Shown piece after piece: positions 17,177 through 26,364 of a DNA stretch of 64,000 nt. The notes under the pieces are model-generated. The model made no database searches, was not told the DNA's origin, and saw nothing but the letters and a program-made list of their open reading frames with translations. The position numbers were made by a program, and so were the translations under genes. Each line of letters begins with the position of its first letter. Position 1 is the first letter of the stretch. This DNA comes from GW2011-AR15 sp964512765 (GTDB lineage Archaea > Nanobdellota > Nanobdellia > Woesearchaeales > GW2011-AR15): positions 1 through 64,000 of the forward strand of contig CAZEKF010000005.1 in the NCBI GenBank assembly GCA_964512765.1, given 5' to 3'.

Positions 17177-18316
17177 TTAAACACAGTAAGCTTTTAAGTC
17201 AAAAACAAAATCGATGAATTCTTTATCTTTAATTGGAGTTATATCATTAACTCTAAACTCTGTAATGTTTTCTTTAATCTCGTCAAGAGGAATTGAAGCA
17301 ATTTTTGCTAGTTTAATCAAGAATTCAATGTTTATATAACTCTTATTGTTAGTGTTGAATTTGTGTAAGCTGGGAGGATTCCAACCAACTAGATATGATA
17401 ATAACCTCTGACTGAAGTAACTGATGTTAAGAAGTCGAGTTTTCATACTTGATTTGATTGAACAACTAAATTTAGTAATTTTTGTTTTATTTAAAAACTG
17501 GAATTCTTTTCTAATACTTCTTGAAAATAAGTTTATCTTCCAACATTTATGATAGTTTTTCCAGCCTGTGGTTCTAACAATCAAAGAACCTTTAGATTGT
17601 CTTTTGAATGTTGTAAAAGAAATATTTTCTTTTTTCAAAGATTTTTTAATGAGACTTGCCAATTTATCCTCATGATGTCCTAAACAAAAGTTAATACATA
17701 CAATGTAGTTCATCTGATAATTCACTGCAATATTTCCTTCTGCAGCAAATATCCCTCTTAAGAATGCTCTCCTCAACTCACTATCTTCTAAAAAATCTCC
17801 ATGAAGAACTATATCAATTATTTTTCCGAAAAGAGTTCTTAATATTATCCCAGTAATTTGAGTTTCACAGGATTCATTTTTAGTGCGCTGTGTGATTTGA
17901 ATTTTTAGCTTAGATAATGGCACATTTAGTGCTGTTGACCATTTTTTCAAGATATTCATATTGAATTCTTTAAAGCGTATTGATATTGTTGTATCACTCA
18001 AAGATATGTTAAATCTATTTAAGAAAAAATCTAAGATAAATCTAGACATATCCATGTCAATTGAAGAAAATCCCAAATGTACTTGATCTTTACTTAGTTT
18101 ACCGTCTCCTAAATACATTCCAATTGCTTCCATAAATTCTTTGTCAATAACAAGCTTATTTGGAAAAATAAATGGTTTTGGTTGGCTCCCACGTCCTTTA
18201 TTAACATAATAGATTTTAACATGAGTGTTATTTACTTTTTTTGTGATCCAACTCTCTGGACATAATTCTACAAGATTGATTTTTTCTAAACTTTTTAATT
18301 GATTTTTTGTTTTCAT
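17177..18316 (-). CDS. Free-standing LAGLIDADG protein B
   Basis: The 379-residue protein has two LAGLIDADG helices: FMEAIGMYLGDGKLS (about 66-80) and AFLRGIFAAEGNIAV (about 190), the second with Glu in place of the catalytic Asp. The C-terminal quarter contains a helix-turn-helix-like segment (YFSQRLLSYLVGWNPPSLHKF). ATG at 18316 follows GGTGATTTGAA, the same ribosome site as LAGLIDADG gene A, and both genes share an unusual promoter. It lies between tRNA-Arg and topoisomerase VI. A homing endonuclease is the default reading; a DNA-binding regulator derived from that fold, as in bacterial WhiA, is the alternative. Confidence 0.75.
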   Translation of the reverse strand: MKTKNQLKSLEKINLVELCPESWITKKVNNTHVKIYYVNKGRGSQPKPFIFPNKLVIDKEFMEAIGMYLGDGKLSKDQVHLGFSSIDMDMSRFILDFFLNRFNISLSDTTISIRFKEFNMNILKKWSTALNVPLSKLKIQITQRTKNESCETQITGIILRTLFGKIIDIVLHGDFLEDSELRRAFLRGIFAAEGNIAVNYQMNYIVCINFCLGHHEDKLASLIKKSLKKENISFTTFKRQSKGSLIVRTTGWKNYHKCWKINLFSRSIRKEFQFLNKTKITKFSCSIKSSMKTRLLNISYFSQRLLSYLVGWNPPSLHKFNTNNKSYINIEFLIKLAKIASIPLDEIKENITEFRVNDITPIKDKEFIDFVFDLKAYCV

Positions 18317-18444
18317 TTCAAATCACCAATTTTTTTTATGTGAGTTTCCATAAATGATTTCAAGTTAAAATAACTAAAATTATAATTCGGTTAATGAACT
18401 TCCAGTTAGGTGATTTTAGTATATGTAAACAAAAACAATAAAGT

Positions 18445-18538
18445 GTTTATAAACTTCACACAGAAATGTCCAGTGTGTCCAGTGGACAAAAAAAACATAA
18501 AATAAGACGAGAATTATTGAATATAAAGGTGTCCAGTG
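18445..18538 (-). promoter_or_regulatory. Three-box operator and TATA box of LAGLIDADG gene B
   Basis: On the reverse strand CACTGGAC lies at 18538-18531, 18484-18477 and 18475-18468, then 15 bases later TATA box TTATAAAC (18452-18445). Close-box spacing (9) and box-TATA gap (15) are identical to those at 8680-8772, and the far spacing is 54 against 53. The far box is only a few bases from the end of the topoisomerase VI A gene, but its orientation belongs to gene B. Confidence 0.7.
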
Positions 18539-18543
18539 GAAAG

Positions 18544-19632
18544 TTAAGGTAACCAAGTTTTGGGATCACTTAATTTCTCAGGTAAATATTTATCAATGAC
18601 ATAATTTAATCCCCAGCGAGCTAACGATTGCTGCTCTGATCTTTTCTTCATTTTAGCCATTTCTATTAGAGCTTTTTGCCAGGGTTTATGTGCTTTGACA
18701 AAGGGATCATTTTTCAAGCCATCTTTAATTCTTTTAATATCTATGTCCTTTAAAGGATGAGTAGGTAATTTGTACTTAATGACATCCTGAGGAGTTATCC
18801 CTATGTATTTAGCTTGAGGAACACAAAAATATTTATTAATGTGCGCAGCATTTCCACTTCCAACTTTTAAAGTACGGTAGATATTTAACATCCCGTAGGG
18901 ATCATTGTCCACAAATACATACACAGGTAATTTATGTTCATCACTTAATCTTCTGATAAACCTTCTACAAGCTCTAGTTGGCACACCACCCATTGCAATT
19001 AAAATACATTTAGCTTTTTTCCAGTACGAATGTTTTTGCAATCTTTGAAACATACCTGTTGTTTCAATTGCTAAAATAAACTTAGCATCTGTTTCAAATT
19101 TAAGATGTTCAACAGAAGTTGGCACAGAATACGCACCAGATCCAAACTTTGTACAGTTTATCCGTATTTCTTTACCTGTTTGAGGATCTTTATCAATAAC
19201 AATTAGTTTACCAGCAACGTCACCGCCTTTTTCTTCAGGTATAAATCCTAATTGTTCTCTGTTGACCATGAACATTGCTTCAACATCGTCCATGACTGTG
19301 TCTGATTCGTGCTGTTCTTTAAACCGTGCATCGCCCCAGTTCTTGCTAACGTAGTATGTTTCTCTTTTAGTTGCAATATCCTTTTGCTCAACAATCTCTT
19401 TAGAAAATGCCATCATTTTCAGTGTCTGTGCAAAAGTTTTAACTGTACTAGCTGTTAAAGTTCTTTGTTTAAACTTACTATTTAATTTAAAATATCCTTG
19501 TGCTTCGTCATACGTAACATTACTCAATGATCTAAGAGGCATAGTAATTTCTGGCTTAATTTCTTTAACAATATCTGTGTAGATGTTAGTACTAAGTCTT
19601 TTAATTTTGTCTGGAACAGTTTCTTCAGCCAT
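18544..19632 (-). CDS. top6A: DNA topoisomerase VI subunit A
   Basis: The protein has the Spo11/Top6A layout: a winged-helix domain with the DNA-cleaving tyrosine in TKRETYYVSKNW (about 92-98), then a Toprim domain with the acid in AIETTGMFQRL and the DxD in VFVDNDPYGML. It forms the A2B2 type IIB topoisomerase that makes double-strand breaks with 5' overhangs and relaxes supercoils. Length (362) is normal. It lies two bases after the subunit B gene in the same operon. Confidence 0.95.
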   Translation of the reverse strand: MAEETVPDKIKRLSTNIYTDIVKEIKPEITMPLRSLSNVTYDEAQGYFKLNSKFKQRTLTASTVKTFAQTLKMMAFSKEIVEQKDIATKRETYYVSKNWGDARFKEQHESDTVMDDVEAMFMVNREQLGFIPEEKGGDVAGKLIVIDKDPQTGKEIRINCTKFGSGAYSVPTSVEHLKFETDAKFILAIETTGMFQRLQKHSYWKKAKCILIAMGGVPTRACRRFIRRLSDEHKLPVYVFVDNDPYGMLNIYRTLKVGSGNAAHINKYFCVPQAKYIGITPQDVIKYKLPTHPLKDIDIKRIKDGLKNDPFVKAHKPWQKALIEMAKMKKRSEQQSLARWGLNYVIDKYLPEKLSDPKTWLP

Positions 19633-19634
19633 TT

Positions 19635-21428
19635 TTACACATCTCCTTCCGTACTATCAACTGCAGGTGCAGAGTCATCATCTAAATTCTCATCAATTTC
19701 ATCATCCAACCCTTCAATCTTATCAAGTTCACTGTCTTCTCTGACACGTTTAGGACCAAAGTCTCGCTTTAATTCATCTAATTCTTCCTTTTTAATTGTC
19801 CTAGTTTGTTCCAAAACAACGCTTAAATGTTCTTCTAATCTTGCTTTTTCTGTTTCTTCTAATTTTAATATTTCCTGTAGTGCTCCAGATACATGAGGTA
19901 AATACTTTGAAATGTAATCTACTTTGCCTAATTCTTTTTTCAAACGTTTTTTCTTACCAAGATATTTGCCTAGTTCACGACCAACTTCTTGTATTGCTAA
20001 ACGAATTTCTTTCATAATTTCTGGATAATGTGCCAATGCTTCTTTTGCTTCACTTGTAAACGGTACCCAGACAGAGCCCATGTGAATAATAAGAATGCAA
20101 GGTCCCACAGGAATACTATTATTAGACTGCCTTAAACCATATGAACGCCAGTTAGTTTTACATATAGATTTTGTGATTGCACATGATCCTTGCTGGTATA
20201 ATAATGGCACTCTGTTTGCAAACCTGTTAATTTCTATGCTTTTATCAGCTTCCATGTTACCTCCGTATGCTATAGCAGCTTCTATTTGGAAAGGATTACC
20301 ACGGTATACAGAAGGAGGTCTTGTTGTAGACGTATAGAATTCAGCATTTACTTCTTTTTTAAGGCCCTTTTCAATTAATTCTTTTCCTATTGGAGAAATA
20401 CAGTCTGTTGGGGGGTTAATAATTTTAGTTTGTTTAATACCGTTCATCAATTGTTCAGCCAAGTCCCTTGAAACTTTTTTTGGTTTTGTAGAAGGTAATA
20501 TTGCTGCATTTTCACAAATCATTTTAGCAGTTCCGCTACCAACTCTACTGAACTCATTTGTTAAGAAAGCCTGCAATGTTCTATACTCAGTATAACGCAA
20601 CATTTTCATTAACCTGCCAAGTTCAACACCGTACGGATGCGGTTTAATTTCTCTTGGTTCTCTTGGCATTTCTTCAGTTGCCCTAACAAACATTATTTGT
20701 GACCCTTTTGGTGGCTGGTAAATAATAGTTACGTGTGGGTTAATTATTGCAGTTTGTTTAATATATTCATCAACACTTTGCCTTCCACCCACATGATAAC
20801 CTTCAAGATCAATCTCAACTCTTGTACCGTGCGGTTTATGCCATTCAACTTCTTTTTTAGATAATATCAAAGGTTTATTCTTAACTGTGTCAAGTTTAAG
20901 TTCTATCCTATTTGCTGGGTGGTTAGGACCTATTTTAGAAACAATAACTGCAGGTCTACCAGTTGTTAACTGTCCATACATTACACTTGCACTAATACCT
21001 ATACCTTGTTGTCCTCTGCTCTGTTTCATTGTATGGAACTTACTTCCGTAAAGCAATTTTGCAAAGATTTTTGGCAACTGTGCTTTAACAATACCTGGAC
21101 CATTATCTTCAACCGCTATTCTGTAACGATCATTACCCATGTCTGTTATTTCAACAATTAGTTCTGGTAGAACACCTGCTTCCTCACACGCATCCAATGA
21201 ATTATCAACTGCTTCTTTAATAGTTGTCAGTAAAGCTTTTTTTTTATTATCAAAACCTAATAAATGCCGGTTTTTTTCAAAAAATTCTGCTACAGAAATT
21301 TCTCTTTGTTTTTTTGCTAGTTCCATAGCAATTGGGTTTTTTTTAACAGGTTGTTCAGTCATTTTTTCTTCTGGTTTTGATGCGGGTTTTGAATCATTAA
21401 AAGAATCATTGTCCAATGTTTTCTGCAT
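19635..21428 (-). CDS. top6B: DNA topoisomerase VI subunit B
   Basis: The GHKL ATPase domain shows KEAVDNSLDACEEAG, VEDNGPGI and GQQGIGISASVMYGQ (ATP lid), followed by an H2TH region and transducer domain with the ATP-sensing lysine region. The C-terminus is acidic (EGLDDEIDENLDDDSA). ATG at 21428 gives an N-terminal extension of about 30 residues before the conserved AEFFEKNRHLLGF; an internal ATG (MTEQPV) is possible. A TATA-like ctttatatacg on the reverse strand lies upstream in the 21429-21516 divergent promoter region. Confidence 0.94.
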   Translation of the reverse strand: MQKTLDNDSFNDSKPASKPEEKMTEQPVKKNPIAMELAKKQREISVAEFFEKNRHLLGFDNKKKALLTTIKEAVDNSLDACEEAGVLPELIVEITDMGNDRYRIAVEDNGPGIVKAQLPKIFAKLLYGSKFHTMKQSRGQQGIGISASVMYGQLTTGRPAVIVSKIGPNHPANRIELKLDTVKNKPLILSKKEVEWHKPHGTRVEIDLEGYHVGGRQSVDEYIKQTAIINPHVTIIYQPPKGSQIMFVRATEEMPREPREIKPHPYGVELGRLMKMLRYTEYRTLQAFLTNEFSRVGSGTAKMICENAAILPSTKPKKVSRDLAEQLMNGIKQTKIINPPTDCISPIGKELIEKGLKKEVNAEFYTSTTRPPSVYRGNPFQIEAAIAYGGNMEADKSIEINRFANRVPLLYQQGSCAITKSICKTNWRSYGLRQSNNSIPVGPCILIIHMGSVWVPFTSEAKEALAHYPEIMKEIRLAIQEVGRELGKYLGKKKRLKKELGKVDYISKYLPHVSGALQEILKLEETEKARLEEHLSVVLEQTRTIKKEELDELKRDFGPKRVREDSELDKIEGLDDEIDENLDDDSAPAVDSTEGDV

Positions 21429-21516
21429 AATCTTATCAAAAAAATAGACGTATATAAAGATTGTTGTTACAAAAAATAAAGTTTGATTTTTATATAAGAT
21501 ATTTTTCTGATATTTA

Positions 21517-22263
21517 ATGATAGATATTATTAGTATGCCTTTAGAACAGTTAGCTCTAATTGAGGATGAGTTTGTTAATGAATTAGAAAAAGATGAACTA
21601 GAAGAGTTATTTCAAAGATATGACAAAGTAGAAATTTATGGAGGTAATGAACTAGAACAATTCGAAAAATTGGTTGGACATTCTCCATTAGGTGTTAGAA
21701 AATATTTAGAACATTGTGTAAAGGTATATTTTAAAGAGTTAGCTAAACCTGACGATGGGATGAGAATAAATGAAAGAATAATTAAACTGTATAAGTTTGA
21801 TGATTTTAGACATTCTGTGTTTGATAACTTTAGTGCAAGGTTGCCGAACCAGTTGTACAGGTGGTGGGCCATGAAAGATGTGTCACAACCTTATGAATTA
21901 GATCCTGAGGACGTTGTCCCTGTGTTTTTGAGTATCAATGAAACATTATACCCTGGTAGAGAATATGCTAACACTGTTGATATTCTATTTCCAGCTCCAA
22001 ATTATACCTCTATAAATCCAGATTTTCAAAATCTAATAACTGTTGTAGAATCCTGTGGGGAAGAATATTGGAGGCACAATGCAAGAGAAAGAAGTCCTGG
22101 TCAATACGGACGATCGGTTGATGATATTTTAACAAAATGGAGATATGAATTTGAAGACACGTATAGGTATCCTGAAGAATATTTACAGTATCTTGTTGAA
22201 CAAACACATTTATTTATGCTACTTCTAAAGCAAGGTTATGAACGTAACAGACTTACCAACTAA
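21517..22263 (+). CDS. Hypothetical soluble protein
   Basis: The 248-residue protein is mixed acidic and aromatic, with an acidic helix at the start (LIEDEFVNELEKDELEELF) and aromatic stretches (LYRWWAMKDVS, EEYWRHNARERS). No signal peptide, membrane helix or recognised motif is seen. A TATA box (tttttatataaga) about 25-30 bases before the ATG supports an independent leaderless transcript divergent from topoisomerase VI. I do not recognise the family. Confidence 0.5.
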   Translation: MIDIISMPLEQLALIEDEFVNELEKDELEELFQRYDKVEIYGGNELEQFEKLVGHSPLGVRKYLEHCVKVYFKELAKPDDGMRINERIIKLYKFDDFRHSVFDNFSARLPNQLYRWWAMKDVSQPYELDPEDVVPVFLSINETLYPGREYANTVDILFPAPNYTSINPDFQNLITVVESCGEEYWRHNARERSPGQYGRSVDDILTKWRYEFEDTYRYPEEYLQYLVEQTHLFMLLLKQGYERNRLTN

Positions 22264-22349
22264 TTATTTAACAATTAAACATAGTATTTATAAACAACTA
22301 TTAAATATTCTTTTTAAATATTAAAAAACAAGTTTAAAGGTGAAAAACT

Positions 22350-22994
22350 ATGAAAAACATTGTAATTGCTCCAATGGGAGATAACATGGACGCGTTGTTT
22401 GTTGGTATTAAAGAGTTTCCAACTGAAAAAATAATATTAATTGCTCCAGACAGGTATAAAAATGAAGCAGACTCTATTGTTAATGATCTTGAACGGTTTA
22501 AGATACCTGCACATATTATGCATGTAAAAGGTGAGACTGAAGTTGAGATTTGGGAAGAAACATTTATGGCAATTTCAAAAACAAGAAATTCTGAAGAAAA
22601 TGCTCATATTTTAGTGAATGTTGCTACAGGTGACAGAACATCACGATGTGCAGCCACATCTGCTGCTTTTGTGAACGGGTTAAAAGCATTTGCAACTGAT
22701 AAAGAAAAAGCAATGATGCTTCCTGTTATGAAGTTTGATTATTATAAAATAATTTCTGATAAGAAGATGGTTTTACTGAAAATATTACACGATAACGATT
22801 GTTGCTCTTCACTGGACGAACTTAGTAAGAAATCAAAGATGAGCCTACCATTAATTTCATACCATGTTAACGGTAACTTAAAATCTGAAGGATTAAAAGA
22901 TATGGGACTTATTGAAACTGTTGAAAATAAAGGCAGAATCTCAGTTGAGTTAAGTCCGTTAGGTAGAATGATTGTTAGAGGCTACATTAAATAG
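22350..22994 (+). CDS. CARF-like domain / winged-helix regulator
   Basis: Residues 1-130 form a Rossmann-like domain opening with IVIAPMGDNMDALF and containing VNVATGDRTSRCAATSAA, the phosphate-loop pattern of CARF domains. Residues about 140-214 are a winged helix (LDELSKKSKMSLPLISYHVN, GRISVELSPLGRMIVRG). The layout matches archaeal CARF-HTH transcription factors such as Csa3 and the DUF6293/HFX_2341 group. CARF domains bind cyclic oligoadenylates or related ligands in CRISPR systems, but no CRISPR or cas gene lies in the window. The ribosome site AAAGGTGAAAAACT precedes the ATG. Confidence 0.7.
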   Translation: MKNIVIAPMGDNMDALFVGIKEFPTEKIILIAPDRYKNEADSIVNDLERFKIPAHIMHVKGETEVEIWEETFMAISKTRNSEENAHILVNVATGDRTSRCAATSAAFVNGLKAFATDKEKAMMLPVMKFDYYKIISDKKMVLLKILHDNDCCSSLDELSKKSKMSLPLISYHVNGNLKSEGLKDMGLIETVENKGRISVELSPLGRMIVRGYIK

Positions 22995-23041
22995 TATTAA
23001 AACGAAAGATATTTATTACCTTTTCTTTAAAATATAAGTTA

Positions 23042-23518
23042 ATGACAAAGAAAACAGAATATAAGCTTAAACCAAAATGGATTAATGCATTTGTTCCTGA
23101 ATTACTTAAAAATATGCTTTATGCTGCAATAATGGTAGTACCATTATATGTGCTTTACACTTTAATGAATTCAATACAGGTAATTTTAATCCAATTAAAT
23201 AAAACGCATTTCTTAATAGCATATGCTGCATTATCCTTACTTCCTTCATTTTTTGTGTCTTTAAAGTTACATTTCACAACATATTATTTTCATGACGATC
23301 ATGTTATCTCTGAGATAAAATTTCTGTCTATAAAACGCCATTCTTTGCCTTATAGTAAAATAACAAACATAACTTCTAACATATCTATCTGGGACAGAAT
23401 ATGTAATGCTGGTGATCTCGTATTATACACTGCTGAAGATAAAGCACCTGATTTGAAATTAAAGCATATTGCTGATCCGGAAAAAATTGAAAAACATATT
23501 TTTTCTTTGATAAAATAA
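23042..23518 (+). CDS. Membrane protein with bacterial-type PH domain
   Basis: Two membrane helices (about 20-45 and 55-78) precede a compact beta-rich domain with YYFHDDHVISEIKFLSIKRHSLPYSKITNI, which fits the bPH2 (DUF304/YdbT) family of membrane-anchored pleckstrin-like domains. Length (158) is typical of single-domain members. Function of the family is not settled. It stands between the CARF-HTH gene and a convergent winged-helix gene. Confidence 0.72.
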   Translation: MTKKTEYKLKPKWINAFVPELLKNMLYAAIMVVPLYVLYTLMNSIQVILIQLNKTHFLIAYAALSLLPSFFVSLKLHFTTYYFHDDHVISEIKFLSIKRHSLPYSKITNITSNISIWDRICNAGDLVLYTAEDKAPDLKLKHIADPEKIEKHIFSLIK

Positions 23519-23572
23519 CTACCACTTATTAATTTCCTAGAAAACTTTTTTATTTTCTGGGTTTTAAAAAAT

Positions 23573-23917
23573 TCACCATTTTTTAATTTCTTTTTGAACA
23601 CCGTCATGCCATTTATTAACAATGTCTAGCATACGTTGTTTAATTTCTGTTTTGTTTTTAATTTCATAATAAAACATGTAACCCCCTTTGTCAAGGTTAA
23701 TCTGTAATCTCTTAACAAGATTTTTTTCTGCTAGTTGTTTTATAGCTTTCTGAACAGTTGTCCTGTCTAGGGACATTGCTTTTCCTAGTGCAGAAGCAGT
23801 GTATTCTTTTTCTTTTTTTAATAAATACATTAAAACATTATACTCAGTTTTGTTTAACTGAAAGCTACAACTAATCAAATCTTTAAATTTAATGTCCTGG
23901 CATGCAAATGTTATCAT
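23573..23917 (-). CDS. Winged-helix transcription regulator
   Basis: The 114 residues begin MITFACQDIKFKDLISCSFQLNKTEYNVLMYLL, a pattern found in a family of archaeal MarR/TrmB-like regulators, then a helix-turn-helix (TASALGKAMSLDRTTVQKAIKQLAEKNLV) and a wing (GGYMFYYEI). A C-terminal helix could mediate dimerisation. It is divergent from the membrane protein at 23959 with a shared intergenic region of about 40 bases containing ttatatatac, so it may control that neighbour. Confidence 0.72.
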   Translation of the reverse strand: MITFACQDIKFKDLISCSFQLNKTEYNVLMYLLKKEKEYTASALGKAMSLDRTTVQKAIKQLAEKNLVKRLQINLDKGGYMFYYEIKNKTEIKQRMLDIVNKWHDGVQKEIKKW

Positions 23918-23958
23918 TTTGTAAAATTATATATACTATTTCCTTTATCAATGTTTTC

Positions 23959-24639
23959 ATGAATAAATTATTATTATGGATTTTGATTTGGGGAATTGTA
24001 TGGCTTGGTTATGACTTCTTAAAAAAGCACAAAATTAATTTTGTTGATAATTTTTTTGTAACTCTTGTATATTTTTTAATTGTTGATTTAACACTGATTT
24101 ATTTTTTCAAAAATGATCTTATTATTTTTTTCAAGGATGTTACCATGTCGACTATTTTTTTCTTTGTTTTAGTGATTTTATTTTACTTTTTATTATACCA
24201 TATTACCAGAAAACACAGGAAAATATCAAAAACAGTCATTAAAAAATATCCTTGGTATACATTATTAAGAATCGACTATAAGTTCTTAATATCAAAACCT
24301 TTTGAAATACTATTTCAACAATTATGTGTTTTATTGTTAATTACATGGTTAATGCAATATGGCTTTGTTTTTTACCAAATCTTGATTGTGTTTGGCATAT
24401 TGTTTGGTCTTTCTCATTTAAGACTGCTTTTTGAAAGTCGTAATTTATTCACTTATCTTTTTATTGTAACAGCTCTTATAGGTAGTATAGTTCTCCCATA
24501 CTTAATAGTCTATGTTAAAAACGGAGCAATATATTCTTATCTAATACATTACGGTTATTACACCTTATTAGGAACAGTTTATTGGTTTAGTAAGCCTAAA
24601 GAAAAAAAAAGAAAAAAAAGAACTATTCAAGTTCTTTAA
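23959..24639 (+). CDS. Polytopic membrane protein, possibly degenerate CPBP-like
   Basis: About 227 residues with six or so predicted membrane helices and a very basic C-terminus (KPKEKKRKKR). The fragments FGLSHLRLLF and HYGYY weakly recall the second and third motifs of CPBP/Abi intramembrane proteases, but the EExxxR motif is absent, so this is only a hint. ATG at 23959 lies about 25 bases after TATA-like ttatatatac and is preferred over a longer start. Its last 17 bases overlap the convergent DsbA-like gene. Confidence 0.5.
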   Translation: MNKLLLWILIWGIVWLGYDFLKKHKINFVDNFFVTLVYFLIVDLTLIYFFKNDLIIFFKDVTMSTIFFFVLVILFYFLLYHITRKHRKISKTVIKKYPWYTLLRIDYKFLISKPFEILFQQLCVLLLITWLMQYGFVFYQILIVFGILFGLSHLRLLFESRNLFTYLFIVTALIGSIVLPYLIVYVKNGAIYSYLIHYGYYTLLGTVYWFSKPKEKKRKKRTIQVL

Positions 24640-25939
24640 TCAAAGCATCTATCACATCTCTGAAGTCTTGTTCTTCAGCTGCTAGATCATCTGCACTTTC
24701 ATAACCGTTTCCGATTCTGAAATATTTACATCCAAAAATGAATGTAGGAATACTTCCTCTTTCGTTAAACAGTTTATAATACTCTTGATCTTCTGCAGGA
24801 ACTGATGTCTCAACTTCTTCAGTTAATGTGTTATCTCCTGTGTCAAGTTCCCAGTGATACGCAACAATCTTATCTTCATCAACAAGTTCTTTCATCAAAC
24901 CGTCGAAAGTTGGCATGATCCATTTACAATGAGGGCACCATGTTGTTGATAATAACCTTATAACTGGTTTACCGTCTTCTTCACAGATTCCGTCTTCAAG
25001 GATTAAACTTTGGAAAGTACCTATAGTCGGACCTTTTTCAGGTGGTGGTGGCGGCATCTCGCCTGCTAAAGCTTTCTCAATTTTGTCTGGAAAGCTTGAA
25101 TATGAAGCTGCTCCTCGTATCATGTAACCTTTTTCTCCACCTACAAAGAACGTTGGTGTTCCTCCTACGCCTAAGCTTCTACCAAACTGTGTATCCTGGA
25201 CAACAATTGATGCTTTTTCATTTTCATCTAGACATTTACTAAATTCAGCCATGTCAAGTTCCATGTCAGAAGCGTATTTCTTTAAACTGTCAATGTCTAA
25301 AGCGCCTTGGTTCTGGAACAGCACATCGTGATAATCCCAAAATTTACCTTGGTCACGCGCACATTCAGATGCTTCGCTAGCTTTTCTAGCAGATTCGTGC
25401 ACAATAAAGTGTTTAAACACAACTTCAACTTTGTCACCGTAGTTCTTTTTAATGTTTGGAACTGACGGTAACCAGCTTGGATCCTGGCCTTGGAACTGGG
25501 CGATTAATTGAGCATGGAATCCTGCAGCTGCGCTACAGTACGGGCATGCAAATTCACTAAACTCCAAAATCTGTATTACATCTTCTCCATAAACAGGATC
25601 TGATGGTTTAGATGGTTCGCTTGGTTTTGATGGCTTAACAGGTTTCACATCAGCCATAGGCTCTAATTCTGTTAATGCAGTTGAAACTGCTGATTTAACC
25701 TCTGCAGGTAATTCTTTACCTTCTAATGTGTTAAGATCATCAACAACTGAACTAACACTAACACCTAGTCTAAACCCGTTTGTAAAAACAGATAATAACA
25801 ATAGAACACCTAATATTACTGTTGTTGTTTTCCACATATCATTTCCTAACATTCCTTCTTGAACTTCTTCATGTTTTGTAACATGGTGTCCAGAAGATTT
25901 ACGTTTATGTCTTGATTTTTTTCTAATTGGTTTACTCAT
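24623..25939 (-). CDS. Membrane-anchored protein with DsbA-like and second thioredoxin-fold domain
   Basis: After a basic N-terminus and one membrane helix (about 36-55), a DsbA-type domain shows EFACPYCSAAAGFHAQ with CPYC active site and the cis-Pro region VGGTPTFFVGG. A second thioredoxin-like domain (about residues 310-438) carries TTWCPHCKWIMPTF with CPHC. Two redox centres in one chain suggest a self-contained thiol-disulfide relay on the outer face of the membrane. A proline-rich linker with PSKPSEPSKPS lies before the first domain and PPPPPEKGP between them. Confidence 0.85.
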   Translation of the reverse strand: MSKPIRKKSRHKRKSSGHHVTKHEEVQEGMLGNDMWKTTTVILGVLLLLSVFTNGFRLGVSVSSVVDDLNTLEGKELPAEVKSAVSTALTELEPMADVKPVKPSKPSEPSKPSDPVYGEDVIQILEFSEFACPYCSAAAGFHAQLIAQFQGQDPSWLPSVPNIKKNYGDKVEVVFKHFIVHESARKASEASECARDQGKFWDYHDVLFQNQGALDIDSLKKYASDMELDMAEFSKCLDENEKASIVVQDTQFGRSLGVGGTPTFFVGGEKGYMIRGAASYSSFPDKIEKALAGEMPPPPPEKGPTIGTFQSLILEDGICEEDGKPVIRLLSTTWCPHCKWIMPTFDGLMKELVDEDKIVAYHWELDTGDNTLTEEVETSVPAEDQEYYKLFNERGSIPTFIFGCKYFRIGNGYESADDLAAEEQDFRDVIDALIKELE

Positions 25940-26019
25940 TTAGTATACCCCCATATTAAATCTTATCATACGGAAGAATCAAGTTTTATTTATATATTTT
26001 ATCTCTTTAAACAGAAGAA

Positions 26020-26217
26020 TTATTTTTTAGAAGTCTTTTTAGTTGTTTTTTTAACTGGCTTTTTAACAACTTTTTTCTTAACTGGCTTTTTCTTTGGCTT
26101 TGGTGTTTCTTTTTTCTTATTTTTACAAGTTTCACAATACAAAGAACCTGCATACTTCGGGTAAAATACACTACCACAAATCATACACTTTTTTCTTACC
26201 TTGTACAACTTTGCCAT
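26020..26217 (-). CDS. Small zinc-ribbon protein with Lys-rich tail
   Basis: The 65-residue protein has an N-terminal zinc ribbon (CMICGSVFYPKYAGSLYCETC) and a C-terminal half made almost wholly of Lys, Pro, Val and Thr. The tail resembles histone-like or ribosome-associated basic tails and probably binds nucleic acid. No close functional match is recognised. It stands alone upstream of a plus-strand DUF212 gene. Confidence 0.65.
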   Translation of the reverse strand: MAKLYKVRKKCMICGSVFYPKYAGSLYCETCKNKKKETPKPKKKPVKKKVVKKPVKKTTKKTSKK

Positions 26218-26364
26218 TTTTTTATACTCTTGGGAAAAACAACTTATTTTAAAAGGTTACGGAACTTCCGTAAGTGTTGGAGTTTTTAAATATTTTTAAT
26301 CGCTCTGGAATAGTGTCACTTTTAATCCAATAAATTTTTATATTCTGTATATATAGGTGTGAAT

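Noticed and set aside
22810..22817. Another CACTGGAC box
   Set aside because: Single copy inside the coding part of the CARF-HTH gene with no second box or TATA; about what chance gives.
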